From positions 1-10,231 of the forward strand of contig JAEEXV010000043.1 in NCBI GenBank assembly GCA_016287975.1: a stretch of 10,231 nucleotides of DNA, in the 5' to 3' direction. The notes beneath the pieces are model-generated. The model made no database searches and was not told the origin of the DNA. It saw only the letters and a program-made list of their open reading frames with translations. Positions 1 through 7,349 of this stretch are shown piece after piece (positions within the stretch are counted from its first letter, which is position 1; each line of letters opens with the position of its first letter). The stretch is from Lentisphaeria bacterium (GTDB lineage: Bacteria; Verrucomicrobiota; Lentisphaeria; Oligosphaerales; Oligosphaeraceae). Both the position numbers and the translations under genes were made by a program.

Positions 1-51
1 CCTCCGCGGTGCCGTGCCGCCGCATTCTTGCGGCGGAAGCCAACCCCCGCC
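1..51 (+). repeat. Interspersed structured repeat, copy 1 (cut by window edge)
   Basis: These 51 bases are identical to 3354-3404 and match 6447-6497 with two differences. The element probably starts left of the window, because the other two copies extend 66 bases further upstream. Its core is a perfect hairpin: CCGCCGCA at 17-24, loop TTCT at 25-28, TGCGGCGG at 29-36. It is followed by AAGCCAACCCCCGCC and then a GC-rich variable tail (to about 75). The hairpin ends 69 bases before the ATG of the next gene. The in-frame TTG at 28 lies inside the repeat and is not a credible start codon. Function is unknown; a REP-like element, an mRNA-end structure or a leader RNA are all possible. Confidence 0.85.
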
Positions 52-105
52 CGTGCGCGAGCCCGCCGAGCCACCCCGCCGCAAATGCGGCAGCCCCCCA
101 CCACC

Positions 106-3100
106 ATGCGACACCTCCTCCATCTCCTTCTCCTCAGCGCCCTGCTCTCCCTCGTGGCGGCGGAGCCGACGACCATCGCCGAATGGGACTTCACGACGCC
201 TGGCGCGCTTTCGGGCGCGATTCCGCTGGATCTGCGCGGCGCCTCGAAACTGGAGGGAGGGCTGGTCGTCCTGGAGGAGGATCCCTCGAAGCCCTCGGGC
301 GCGATCACGAAGCGCATCATCCCGTCGCTCACTCCTGCCAATGCCTTCAGCATCGAGGCGACCATCGTCCTGGACGCGGACTTCCGCCGTCCCCGTGGAT
401 TCCGCGCGATGCTCTTCGACAACAAATACATCACCTTGCCCGCCCCGTCGCAGGCGAAGTTCCATGGCGGCGTCCAGTTCTGGCTGCAGCCCGCCGACCC
501 ATTCTGCTACGCTCCTGCAGCCGCCTTCGGCTTCGGCGCCTCCAGCAAGCAGGTCCAGGGCGTCACCCGCGCCATGAAGCCAGGCGTCCCCCACACCGTC
601 AAACTCCACTTCACCGCCGCGGGCAGAGTCTTCTTCACCGTGGACGGCGAGGACTGCGGCGGCGGCGAGGTCCCCGCAGGCCCCCTCGCGCCCGCCGCCA
701 ACGGCACCGCCCTCGGCAACCGCTGCGGCAGCCAATACCACGCCCTCGGCGGCAAACTCTTCAAAGTCGTCCTCCGCAACGAGCCCTACCAGCCGATCAG
801 CCTCGTCCCGCAGCCTGGACGCCGCCGCGTCTTCCTCTACGGCGAGACTGGCTGCGCCGCCGCCGTCGAACTGTGCAACTTCGGGCAGGCGCCCATGCCG
901 CCCTGCACCATCCACGCCGCCCTCGACGGCCGCCCCCTCCCCGTCCAGTCGCTCCCCGACGGCCTCGCCCCGAGCGCCCGCCGCACCTTCGACATCCCCG
1001 TCGACGGCTGCCTTCTTCCAGGCGACTACAAACTCCAATGCCGCGCCGTCGCCGCCGACGGCAGGGAACTCGCGCAGACCACGCTCCCCGTCACCATCGC
1101 CCCGCCCAAGGGCGACTTCCTCCCCGTCATCCTCTGGGGCGCCACCGACGACAGCATCGTCGCCGCGCACGGCTTCACCCACCAGCTGGTCGGCCTCTAC
1201 CCCGTGCGCGGCGACTACCAGCCCTCCAGCACCCCCGAGCACATCGCGCGCCTCGACGACCTGCTCCGCGCGGGCCTCTACGGCTACCCCGACTTCTACG
1301 CCCACTACCGCTTCGTCGCGCAGGGACGCTTTCTGCGCAAGGGCCGCGACGGCAAGCCCTACGCGCGCCAGGGTCTGGAGGCATCGCATCCCGAGGTCGT
1401 CCAGGAGTTCACCCGTGTCGCCGCCGATGTCGCCGACGCCCTCGGCGACCATCCCGCCTGGGACTTCGCGCAATTGAACAGCGAGGTGCGCGGCACCAGC
1501 CAGCCCGCCTTCGGCGGCCCCGAGGAGGCCGCCTTCCGCAAGTTCTCGGGACGCGGCATCCCCCCCGCCATCGTCGGAAGCACCCTCCCGCCCTACGAAA
1601 AGACCCCTGGCTTCCCCTGGAACCGCATCGTCGACCACGACCGCCCCGAACTCTTCTACCTGCGCTGGTGGTGGAAGACGGGCGACGGCTGGAACGACCT
1701 CGACACCGCCCTCTCCGCGACCCTGCACCAGCACCTCCGTCGCCCTCTCACCACCTTCCACGACCCCGCCGTCCGCGTCCCGCCGCTGTGGGGGTCTGGC
1801 GGCAAGTCCGACCTCATCTCGCAGTGGATCTACGCGCATCCCGACCCCATCAAACTCAACACCGCCCTCGACGAGCTGCGCGCCATGGCCGACGGCTGCC
1901 CAGGGCAGAAACTCGGCATCATGACGCAGGCCATCTGGTACCGCTCGAACACCGCCCCCATCGGCGTCAAGGTCGCCAATCCCCCCGAGTGGCTCGCCCG
2001 CGAACCCAGAGCCGAATACATCACCATCGCGCCCGACTGCCTCCGCGAGGCCCTCTGGTGCGAGTTGTCGCACCAGGTCGACGCGGTCATGTACCACGGC
2101 GCCACCTCCCTCCTCCACTCCCATCCCACCCACGGCTACCGCTACACCAACCCGCACAGCAAGGAGGTCCTCAAGGAGATGTGCGAGCGCGTCGTGCGCC
2201 CGCTGGGCCCCGTCGTCAAGCGCGTCCCCGAGCGCGCCCCGCGCGTCGGCATCCTCCAGAGTTTCACCAGCACCCTCTACGCGAGCCGCCACTTCTCCTG
2301 GGGCTGGGGCATCGGCTGGGTCTCCGAACTCCACCTCGCCCTCCAGTGGGCGGGCCTCGAACCCGCCGTCTTCTACGAAGAGCATCTCCTCGACGGAAAA
2401 CTCCCCGACACCGTCCAGGTCCTCTTCCTTCCAGGCGCCGAGGTCCTGACCGACAAGGTGCTCGCCAGACTCCAGGAACTCCAGCGCAGCGGCATGATCC
2501 TCGTCGGCGACGAGTTCACCACCCCCGCCCTCATGGTCGACCTGCGCATCCAGTCCATTCGCCGCGAAAATTCCCGCCCCCGCGAGACCAAGGCCGCCCT
2601 GCAGCGGCTCGGGCAGTCGATTGCCCGCGCCCTCGCGCCGCACCTGCCCGCCGCCCTCGCCGCCTCCAACCCCGACCTCGTCGTCCGCCGCCGCGGCACC
2701 GACCAGGCCGACTACGTCTTCGTCGTCAACGACAAGCGCACCTTCGGCGACTACGTGGGACAATGGAAGATGGTCATGGAGAAGGGTCTCCCCAACAACG
2801 GCAGCGTCACCGTGCGCCACCCCGCAGGCGCCGCCTACGACCTCGTCGGCCACCAGCCCGTCCGCCTCACCCCCGTCCAGGGCGGCGTCCGCTTCCAGGT
2901 GCGCCTCGCCCCCGCCGACGGCACCGTCGTCCTGCTGCTCCCGCGTCCCATCGCGGGCCTCCAGCTCCTCCTCGACGGCCCCCTCCACCGCGGCCGCCCC
3001 TTCACCGTGAAGGCGCGCATCCTCGACGACGCGTGCAACGCCGTTCCCGCCATCCTTCCTGCCGAACTCACCATTGCCGACGCCGACGGACGCATCCTCC

Positions 3101-3246
3101 CTGGCAGCGGCTTCTACGCCGCCGAGAACGGCGAACTCGCCGTCACCATCCCCGTCCCCTCCAACCTCCCCCCTGGCGCCATCACCTGCACCTTCCGCGA
3201 CCTCGCCTCGGGCAAGGCCGCCGCCACCACCGTGGAAGTGCGGTAG
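106..3246 (+). CDS. Exported multidomain glycosidase-like protein (LamG-like, TIM-barrel-like, GATase-like)
   Basis: 1046 aa. The start is the ATG at 106, because a clean signal peptide begins there (MRH, then a Leu-rich core, likely cut after VAA at residue 19). The in-frame TTG at 28 falls inside a repeat and would add Arg/Pro-rich residues ahead of the signal. No Shine-Dalgarno is visible. Residues about 22-225 look like a LamG/concanavalin-A beta sandwich (TIAEWDF near the start, VKLHFTAAGRVFFTVDGE in the middle). About 235-335 look Ig-like. About 336-695 resemble a glycosidase TIM barrel; LNSEVRG (N458, E460) recalls the Asn/Glu acid-base region of clan GH-A, though with a residue between N and E. 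About 712-815 (RVGILQS, VQVLFLPGAEVLT, GMILVGDEF) resemble the GATase-like trimerisation domain of beta-galactosidase-type enzymes. The rest is beta-rich. The role is probably extracellular or periplasmic glycan hydrolysis. Domain calls come from pattern recognition; family and substrate are not identified. Confidence 0.9.
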   Translation: MRHLLHLLLLSALLSLVAAEPTTIAEWDFTTPGALSGAIPLDLRGASKLEGGLVVLEEDPSKPSGAITKRIIPSLTPANAFSIEATIVLDADFRRPRGFRAMLFDNKYITLPAPSQAKFHGGVQFWLQPADPFCYAPAAAFGFGASSKQVQGVTRAMKPGVPHTVKLHFTAAGRVFFTVDGEDCGGGEVPAGPLAPAANGTALGNRCGSQYHALGGKLFKVVLRNEPYQPISLVPQPGRRRVFLYGETGCAAAVELCNFGQAPMPPCTIHAALDGRPLPVQSLPDGLAPSARRTFDIPVDGCLLPGDYKLQCRAVAADGRELAQTTLPVTIAPPKGDFLPVILWGATDDSIVAAHGFTHQLVGLYPVRGDYQPSSTPEHIARLDDLLRAGLYGYPDFYAHYRFVAQGRFLRKGRDGKPYARQGLEASHPEVVQEFTRVAADVADALGDHPAWDFAQLNSEVRGTSQPAFGGPEEAAFRKFSGRGIPPAIVGSTLPPYEKTPGFPWNRIVDHDRPELFYLRWWWKTGDGWNDLDTALSATLHQHLRRPLTTFHDPAVRVPPLWGSGGKSDLISQWIYAHPDPIKLNTALDELRAMADGCPGQKLGIMTQAIWYRSNTAPIGVKVANPPEWLAREPRAEYITIAPDCLREALWCELSHQVDAVMYHGATSLLHSHPTHGYRYTNPHSKEVLKEMCERVVRPLGPVVKRVPERAPRVGILQSFTSTLYASRHFSWGWGIGWVSELHLALQWAGLEPAVFYEEHLLDGKLPDTVQVLFLPGAEVLTDKVLARLQELQRSGMILVGDEFTTPALMVDLRIQSIRRENSRPRETKAALQRLGQSIARALAPHLPAALAASNPDLVVRRRGTDQADYVFVVNDKRTFGDYVGQWKMVMEKGLPNNGSVTVRHPAGAAYDLVGHQPVRLTPVQGGVRFQVRLAPADGTVVLLLPRPIAGLQLLLDGPLHRGRPFTVKARILDDACNAVPAILPAELTIADADGRILPGSGFYAAENGELAVTIPVPSNLPPGAITCTFRDLASGKAAATTVEVR

Positions 3247-3287
3247 CGGCGGCTCCCCCTCGTCCATCTCCCCCGCCGCACAAACAC

Positions 3288-3420
3288 CATCGCCCATTTT
3301 CCCCGCCTGTGCGCCGCCCCCGTTGTTTTCGCGCCGCCTGCGCAGCACACCAGCCTCCGCGGTGCCGTGCCGCCGCATTCTTGCGGCGGAAGCCAACCCC
3401 CGCCAGCGGGCAAGCCCGCC
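3288..3420 (+). repeat. Interspersed structured repeat, copy 2
   Basis: This copy begins 41 bases after the preceding stop codon. Positions 3288-3404 align without gaps to 6381-6497 with 112 of 117 identical bases, and 3354-3404 is identical to copy 1. Visible secondary structure: TGTGC (3308-3312) can pair with GCACA (3345-3349); CACC (3348-3351) can pair with GGTG (3361-3364) as an alternative; CCGCCGCA/TGCGGCGG is a perfect 8-bp stem (3370-3389) with a TTCT loop; and GCGGGC-AA-GCCCGC (3406-3419) forms a fourth hairpin. The 3' module at 3392-3419 recurs alone at 6330-6357. The rest of the 3247-3451 gap holds no gene that I can support. The core hairpin ends 62 bases before the next ATG. Confidence 0.88.
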
Positions 3421-3451
3421 GCCCCCCGAAATTCCCTCCCCGTTGTTTACC

Positions 3452-6328
3452 ATGAAGCCCCTTTTCCTCGCCATCCTCGCGTGTCTCCCGCTTTTTGCCG
3501 TGGAATACACCGCCGTGCGCGCCACCGCGCCCATCCATTTGGACGGCGTGCTGGACGAGGCGGCCTGGCAGCAGGCGCAGCCCGCCACCGCCTTCCGCAG
3601 TTCGCGCAGCCATGCCGCCGCGGTGGTGAAGACGGAGGCCCGCTTCGCCTACGACGACAGCGCCGTCTACATCGGTGTCCGCGCGCACCTGGGCCCTGGC
3701 GCGAAGACGATCATCGCCAACGACAGGAACCTCTTCGCGGGCGAGTGCGTCGAGATCATGCTCGACCCTGGCGCCACCCGCACGCGCTACCTGCACTTCC
3801 TCGTCAACCCGAACGCCGCCACCTTCGACGAATACCGCGACCAGGGCGGCTTCGTCGGCGACCCGTCCTGGGACGCCCTCTGGGAGGCCAGATGCACCAC
3901 CGACGCCGACGGCTGGACCGCAGAAGTCCGCATCCCCTTCGCCAGCCTCGAATTCCCCGACGGCGACAGCCTGACCTGGGCCGTCAACATCGCCCGCTCC
4001 GCCTACGACATGCCGCCAGACGGCAAGGGCGTCGAAAACTCCTCCATCAGCCAGACTGGCGCCTACCACACCGCAGGAAACTACCCCGTCCTCGTTGGCT
4101 TCGACACCTCCTTCGCCCCCTTCGCGGGCTGGGGCCTCCGCAAGCCCGCCGTCCACGTCTCCCAGGCCCCCCAAGGCTTCAACGCCGACGCCGTCGTCAC
4201 CGTCACCAACTCCGCGAAGACCGCCCGAAAGGCCCAGCTCGCCCTCGACTTCCGCAGCCCCGACGGCCGCTCCGTCCAGCGCCGCACCGCCTCCATCGAA
4301 GTCGCGGCGGGCGCCACCGCCGCCTTCCCCATCCGCGGCTTCCACTTCGACGCCGCAGGCGTCTACCGCTGCGAGGCCGCCCTGCGGGACGCCGTGACCA
4401 AGCGCACGCTCCTGCGCGTGCCATACGCCATCCCGCTCGACTACCAGATGCTCTCCCTGAAACTCGACGCCCCGCACTACAAGGGCGCCATCTTCGCCAC
4501 GATGAACCTGAAGGAGGTGCGCTTCCGAGCCCGTGCCGCCCTCCCCGCCGACCGCCTCAAGGGCAAGTCCATCCGCGCCGAGATCCGCGCCGAGATCCGC
4601 GACGAGGCGGGCAAGACCCTCGCCGCCGCCACCCTCCCCGCCGCCCCCGAAACCGCCTTCGCCTTCCCCGCCGCCCCTCTCCCCGAGGGCCGTCTCGCCA
4701 TCCATGCCACCCTCCTCGACGAGGCGGGCAAGCCCCTCGCCGACGCCACGCGCCCCCTGCGCAAACTCCCCTACAAGAAAGGCGAGGTCTGGGTCGACAC
4801 CGACGGCATGCTCGTGCGCGACGGACAGCGCATCTTCTTCCTGAGCCAGTGGTGCGGCTACCAGGACTTCTACGACGGCATCGGCATGCCCGCCTTCGTC
4901 GACTGGAAGCCCTACAAGGGCTCCTGGCTCATCTCCCCCATCTTCAGCCACGACAAGGCCATGCGGAAAATCAAGCAGAAGGAGAGCATCACCGACGCCG
5001 ACCGCGACTACATCCGCCAGGCCCTGGCGAAGCACAAGGACCTCCCCGACACCCTCTGCTACCTCTTCAGCGACGAGCCCGAGGTCTTCGGCGACACCGT
5101 CACTGCCATGGAGCAGATCTACTCCCTGGTCACCGACATCGACCCCTACCATCCGCTGGTCGTCTCCAACGACACCATCAAGGGTTTCTTCGACTACCAG
5201 AACACCTACGACCTCCAGGGCCTGCACGCCTTCCCGCGCCCCGCCCGCGACCGCTACTACGCGAACTTCGAGCGACTCCTCGCCTTCTGCGACAGCGTCG
5301 CCGACGCCAACGCCTCCCGCGAATCCGTCTGCTGCATCCGCTGGGGCGTGCAGGGCTTCGACTACACCGACTACGGCGCCGTCAACACCCGCGTCCCCGC
5401 CTTCCGCGAATTCCGCTCCGAGTACTACATTGCCGTCATCACTGGCGTCACGGGCGTCTCCTTCTACGACCGCCTCAAGGACCACTACCCCGAACTCGGC
5501 ATCGGCCACTTCTCCATCGCCAAGGAGTTCATCGCCTTCGCCCCCGCGCTCGCCGAGCGCGCCGCCAAACTCCCGCTCCAGGCCCCGCGCCAGATCCGCT
5601 GGCTCGCCAAGCGCCACAACGGCCACCTATGGCTCTTCGTCGCCAATGCCTCTGGCGAGGAACTCTCCGACGCCGCCCTCGACCTCCCCGAACTCGCGGG
5701 GCAGCGCCTCCGCGTGATGTGCGAGGGCCGCACTGTCAAGGCGCAGGGCGGACGCATCCGCGACCGCTTCACCCCCTGGCAGGTGCATGTTTACACCACC
5801 GACCCCGCATTCCCCGAGCCCTACCTGTGCGCCGAGGTCGAGGCCGCCATCAACCGCGCGAACGCCGCCCGCCAGAAGCCAGGCAACCTCGCCTTCCAGA
5901 AATACGAGGGCGTCAGCGCCAGGGTCACCGCCTCCTCCAACAAGGCCTTCAACGTCCGCGCCGACAACTGCCTCTGGCATCTCGTCGACGGCGTCATTGA
6001 GCCGCCCGACTTCGACCATTACATTAGCCACTACACCGTCTGGTCCGACACCACCCCGAACCAGTGCCCCGACTGGGTCGAGCTCGCCTTCGACAACCCC
6101 GTCACCGCCTCCCGCGTCGTCCTCTACCCCGCCTACCAGTCCCTCAAGGACTACCAGATCCAGATCTGGAAGGACGGCAAATGGCAGACCGTCGCCGAGG
6201 CCAGGGACGCCCAGGGCGACACCCACACCCTGGCCTTCCCCGCCGCCACCTTCTCCCGCCTCCGCGTATTCATCACCGCCAACCGCGGCAGGCACTCCCG
6301 CCTCCGCGAAATCGAACTCTACCGATAG
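3452..6328 (+). CDS. Exported multidomain glycan-active protein (CBM9-like, barrel-like with SDEP, F5/8C domain)
   Basis: 958 aa. The ATG at 3452 is chosen because the signal peptide starts there (MKPLFLAILACLPLFA, likely cut before VEYT); upstream in-frame codons lie in repeat DNA. No clear Shine-Dalgarno is visible. Residues about 18-218 look like a CBM9/DOMON-type carbohydrate-binding domain (APIHLDGVLDEAAW, then FAYDDSAVYIGVRA, VEIMLDPG, GWTAEVRIPFASLEF). About 225-330 and 340-440 look Ig-like. About 445-705 are glycosidase-barrel-like, with LFSDEPEVFG placing D541-E542-P543 as a candidate acid pair, and aromatic or sugar-site-like segments QWCGYQDFYDG and RWGVQGFDYTDYG. A short beta domain follows, then an F5/8C (discoidin, CBM32-like) domain at about 812-958 (NLAFQKYEG, DWVELAFDNPVTASRVVLYP, YQIQIWKDGKWQ, REIELYR). 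This suggests an exported enzyme held on its glycan by binding modules at both ends. The barrel looks short, so catalytic activity is not certain. Confidence 0.92.
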   Translation: MKPLFLAILACLPLFAVEYTAVRATAPIHLDGVLDEAAWQQAQPATAFRSSRSHAAAVVKTEARFAYDDSAVYIGVRAHLGPGAKTIIANDRNLFAGECVEIMLDPGATRTRYLHFLVNPNAATFDEYRDQGGFVGDPSWDALWEARCTTDADGWTAEVRIPFASLEFPDGDSLTWAVNIARSAYDMPPDGKGVENSSISQTGAYHTAGNYPVLVGFDTSFAPFAGWGLRKPAVHVSQAPQGFNADAVVTVTNSAKTARKAQLALDFRSPDGRSVQRRTASIEVAAGATAAFPIRGFHFDAAGVYRCEAALRDAVTKRTLLRVPYAIPLDYQMLSLKLDAPHYKGAIFATMNLKEVRFRARAALPADRLKGKSIRAEIRAEIRDEAGKTLAAATLPAAPETAFAFPAAPLPEGRLAIHATLLDEAGKPLADATRPLRKLPYKKGEVWVDTDGMLVRDGQRIFFLSQWCGYQDFYDGIGMPAFVDWKPYKGSWLISPIFSHDKAMRKIKQKESITDADRDYIRQALAKHKDLPDTLCYLFSDEPEVFGDTVTAMEQIYSLVTDIDPYHPLVVSNDTIKGFFDYQNTYDLQGLHAFPRPARDRYYANFERLLAFCDSVADANASRESVCCIRWGVQGFDYTDYGAVNTRVPAFREFRSEYYIAVITGVTGVSFYDRLKDHYPELGIGHFSIAKEFIAFAPALAERAAKLPLQAPRQIRWLAKRHNGHLWLFVANASGEELSDAALDLPELAGQRLRVMCEGRTVKAQGGRIRDRFTPWQVHVYTTDPAFPEPYLCAEVEAAINRANAARQKPGNLAFQKYEGVSARVTASSNKAFNVRADNCLWHLVDGVIEPPDFDHYISHYTVWSDTTPNQCPDWVELAFDNPVTASRVVLYPAYQSLKDYQIQIWKDGKWQTVAEARDAQGDTHTLAFPAATFSRLRVFITANRGRHSRLREIELYR
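4571..4606 (+). repeat. In-frame 12-nt tandem repeat, 3 copies
   Basis: Three consecutive 12-base units lie inside the exported CBM9/F5/8C gene: ATCCGCGCCGAG twice, then ATCCGCGACGAG. They encode IRAE-IRAE-IRDE at residues 374-385, in a beta strand of the second Ig-like region. The reading frame is kept. This looks like a recent slippage duplication that lengthens one strand by four residues. Confidence 0.9.
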
Positions 6329-6329
6329 C

Positions 6330-6361
6330 GCCAACCCCCGCCAGCGGGCAAGCCCGCTGGC
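6330..6361 (+). terminator. Partial repeat module with perfect 10-bp hairpin just after a stop codon
   Basis: Positions 6330-6357 are identical to 3392-3419, the 3' module of the interspersed repeat, here without its upstream part. Within it, 6340-6361 is a perfect inverted repeat: GCCAGCGGGC, loop AA, GCCCGCTGGC. It begins 12 bases after the stop at 6328, a natural place for an intrinsic terminator or an exonuclease-blocking 3' end. No T-tract follows, so canonical intrinsic termination is doubtful. A mobile or REP-type module is the alternative reading. Confidence 0.5.
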
Positions 6362-6380
6362 ACACGCCCCCGAAACCGCC

Positions 6381-6509
6381 CATCGCCCATTTTCCCCGCC
6401 TGTGCGCCGCCGCCGCTGTTTTCGCGCCGCCTGCGCCGCACACCAGCCTCCGTGGTGCCGTGCCGCCGCATTCTTGCGGCGGAAGCCAACCTCCGCCCGC
6501 GCGCGAGCC
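6381..6509 (+). repeat. Interspersed structured repeat, copy 3
   Basis: This copy begins 52 bases after the preceding stop codon. Positions 6381-6497 match 3288-3404 at 112 of 117 bases with no indels, and the tail (CCCGCGCGCGAGCCC) resembles the tail of copy 1. TGTGCG (6401-6406) can pair with CGCACA (6437-6442). CACCA (6441-6445) can pair with TGGTG (6453-6457) around the loop GCCTCCG. CCGCCGCA/TGCGGCGG (6463-6482) is again a perfect stem with loop TTCT. The hairpin ends 76 bases before the next ATG. Apart from the repeats and the AT pocket, the 6329-6558 gap shows no gene. Confidence 0.88.
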
Positions 6510-6540
6510 CCCCTCATTCCCCCCCCCTTGTCCCTCTGCC

Positions 6541-6546
6541 TATAAT
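6541..6546 (+). promoter_or_regulatory. TATAAT, possible -10 element upstream of the LamG gene
   Basis: A perfect TATAAT lies in the short AT-rich stretch 6541-6556, which stands out in GC-rich DNA. A TG lies two bases further upstream than in the standard extended -10. No -35-like hexamer is seen at 16-18 bases upstream; the nearest TTG-containing sequence (6528) is too close. If used, transcription would begin only a few bases before the ATG at 6559, giving an almost leaderless mRNA. This could equally be just an AT-rich, unstructured initiation region. Confidence 0.3.
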
Positions 6547-6558
6547 TAACGAAAAACC

Positions 6559-7272
6559 ATGAAAACCACACTCTCCCTCATCTTCGCAGTCTTCTCCCTC
6601 GCCGTCTTCGCCGCCGACGATCCCGCGCTCTTCGGGCACTGGCCCATCGGCGACGGCGCGGGCACCGTCGTCAAGGATCTCGGCCCAGGCAAGCGCGACG
6701 CGCGCATCTGCAACCCCGAAGGCGTCTCCTGGGTGGACGGCCGTGTCGGCGGCAAGGCGCTCCGCCTTGGCGACGCCCCCAAGGGCAAGGCCGCCTTCAT
6801 CGCGATTGAAAAACTCGCCCCCGCCGAGTTCAGCAACGGCCTGACCATCATGCTGTGGTTCCAGCCCGATCCCAAGCACTTCACCAACCAGGCCATCTGG
6901 GATCTCGCGATCTCGGGCAAGGCCGCCACGGGCTTCCGCCTCTGCATCCACTGGGGGCGCATCATCCTCGGCAACGGCGCCGCCCTCGCCAAATACGCCG
7001 CCTCCAACAAGAACACCAAGCCCATCAAGCCTGGCATCTGGCACCACTTCGCCGCCACCCACGACGGCAAGGGCACCTTCAAGGTCTACATCGACGGCGA
7101 ACTCGTCGGCACCAGCGACGCCAAGATGTCAGGCCCCATCCTCCCAGGGAAGACCTTCCTCGCCGTCGGCAGCGCCGCAGGCTACGGCCCCGCCTTCGGC
7201 GTCATCTCCGACCTCTGGCTCTACAAGCGCGCCCTCACCGACGCCGAAATCCTCCAGCACTGCGACCGCTGA
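6559..7272 (+). CDS. Small exported LamG / concanavalin-A-like protein
   Basis: 237 aa. The ATG at 6559 starts a typical signal peptide (MKTTLSLIFAVFSLAVFA, cut near residue 18-19). The start is preceded by an AT-rich stretch rather than a Shine-Dalgarno. Essentially the whole mature protein (about 22-233) is one jelly-roll of the LamG/Laminin_G_3 type: HWPIGDGAGTVVKDLG at the start, VGGKALRLGD, GLTIMLWFQPD in the middle, then GIWHHFAATHDGKGTFKVYIDGE and the C-terminal ISDLWLYKRALTDAEILQH. This last piece is the family's hallmark ending. No catalytic domain is present, so the likely role is glycan or surface binding in the periplasm or outside the cell, serving the neighbouring exported enzymes. 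The next gene starts 77 bases downstream and may be co-transcribed. Confidence 0.93.
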   Translation: MKTTLSLIFAVFSLAVFAADDPALFGHWPIGDGAGTVVKDLGPGKRDARICNPEGVSWVDGRVGGKALRLGDAPKGKAAFIAIEKLAPAEFSNGLTIMLWFQPDPKHFTNQAIWDLAISGKAATGFRLCIHWGRIILGNGAALAKYAASNKNTKPIKPGIWHHFAATHDGKGTFKVYIDGELVGTSDAKMSGPILPGKTFLAVGSAAGYGPAFGVISDLWLYKRALTDAEILQHCDR

Positions 7273-7349
7273 TACGCCGACGACGACACGGCCCGCTTCT
7301 GGCCTGAAAGACACCCCAGTTCCCATCCCCCGCAAGACAAAGACCTCCC

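Noticed and set aside
28..105. TTG start giving 26 extra residues on the first exported protein
   Set aside because: The codon lies inside the interspersed repeat and would bury the signal peptide behind an Arg/Pro-rich stretch.
3280..3451. Small protein encoded by the interspersed repeat
   Set aside because: Frames are open by composition only; copies differ without respect to codons and there is no start with a ribosome site.
9..3455. 1148-aa + strand reading frame
   Set aside because: It is Arg/Pro-rich shadow translation of the exported gene at 106-3246 in another frame, with no domains or signal peptide.
3452..3484. Lipoprotein signal (ILAC) in the CBM9/F5/8C protein
   Set aside because: Leu at -2 does not fit the lipobox and only ten residues precede the Cys; an ordinary signal peptide fits better.
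3182..5626. 814-aa minus-strand reading frame
   Set aside because: Low-complexity Gly/Val/Glu/Ala text antisense to a well-supported gene; GC-rich DNA with C-ending codons leaves the opposite strand open.
3367..6000. 877-aa + strand reading frame
   Set aside because: Arg/Pro-rich shadow of the gene at 3452-6328 starting inside a repeat.
1..6509. CRISPR array from the repeated intergenic sequence
   Set aside because: The copies are kilobases apart with genes between, not regularly spaced with spacers.
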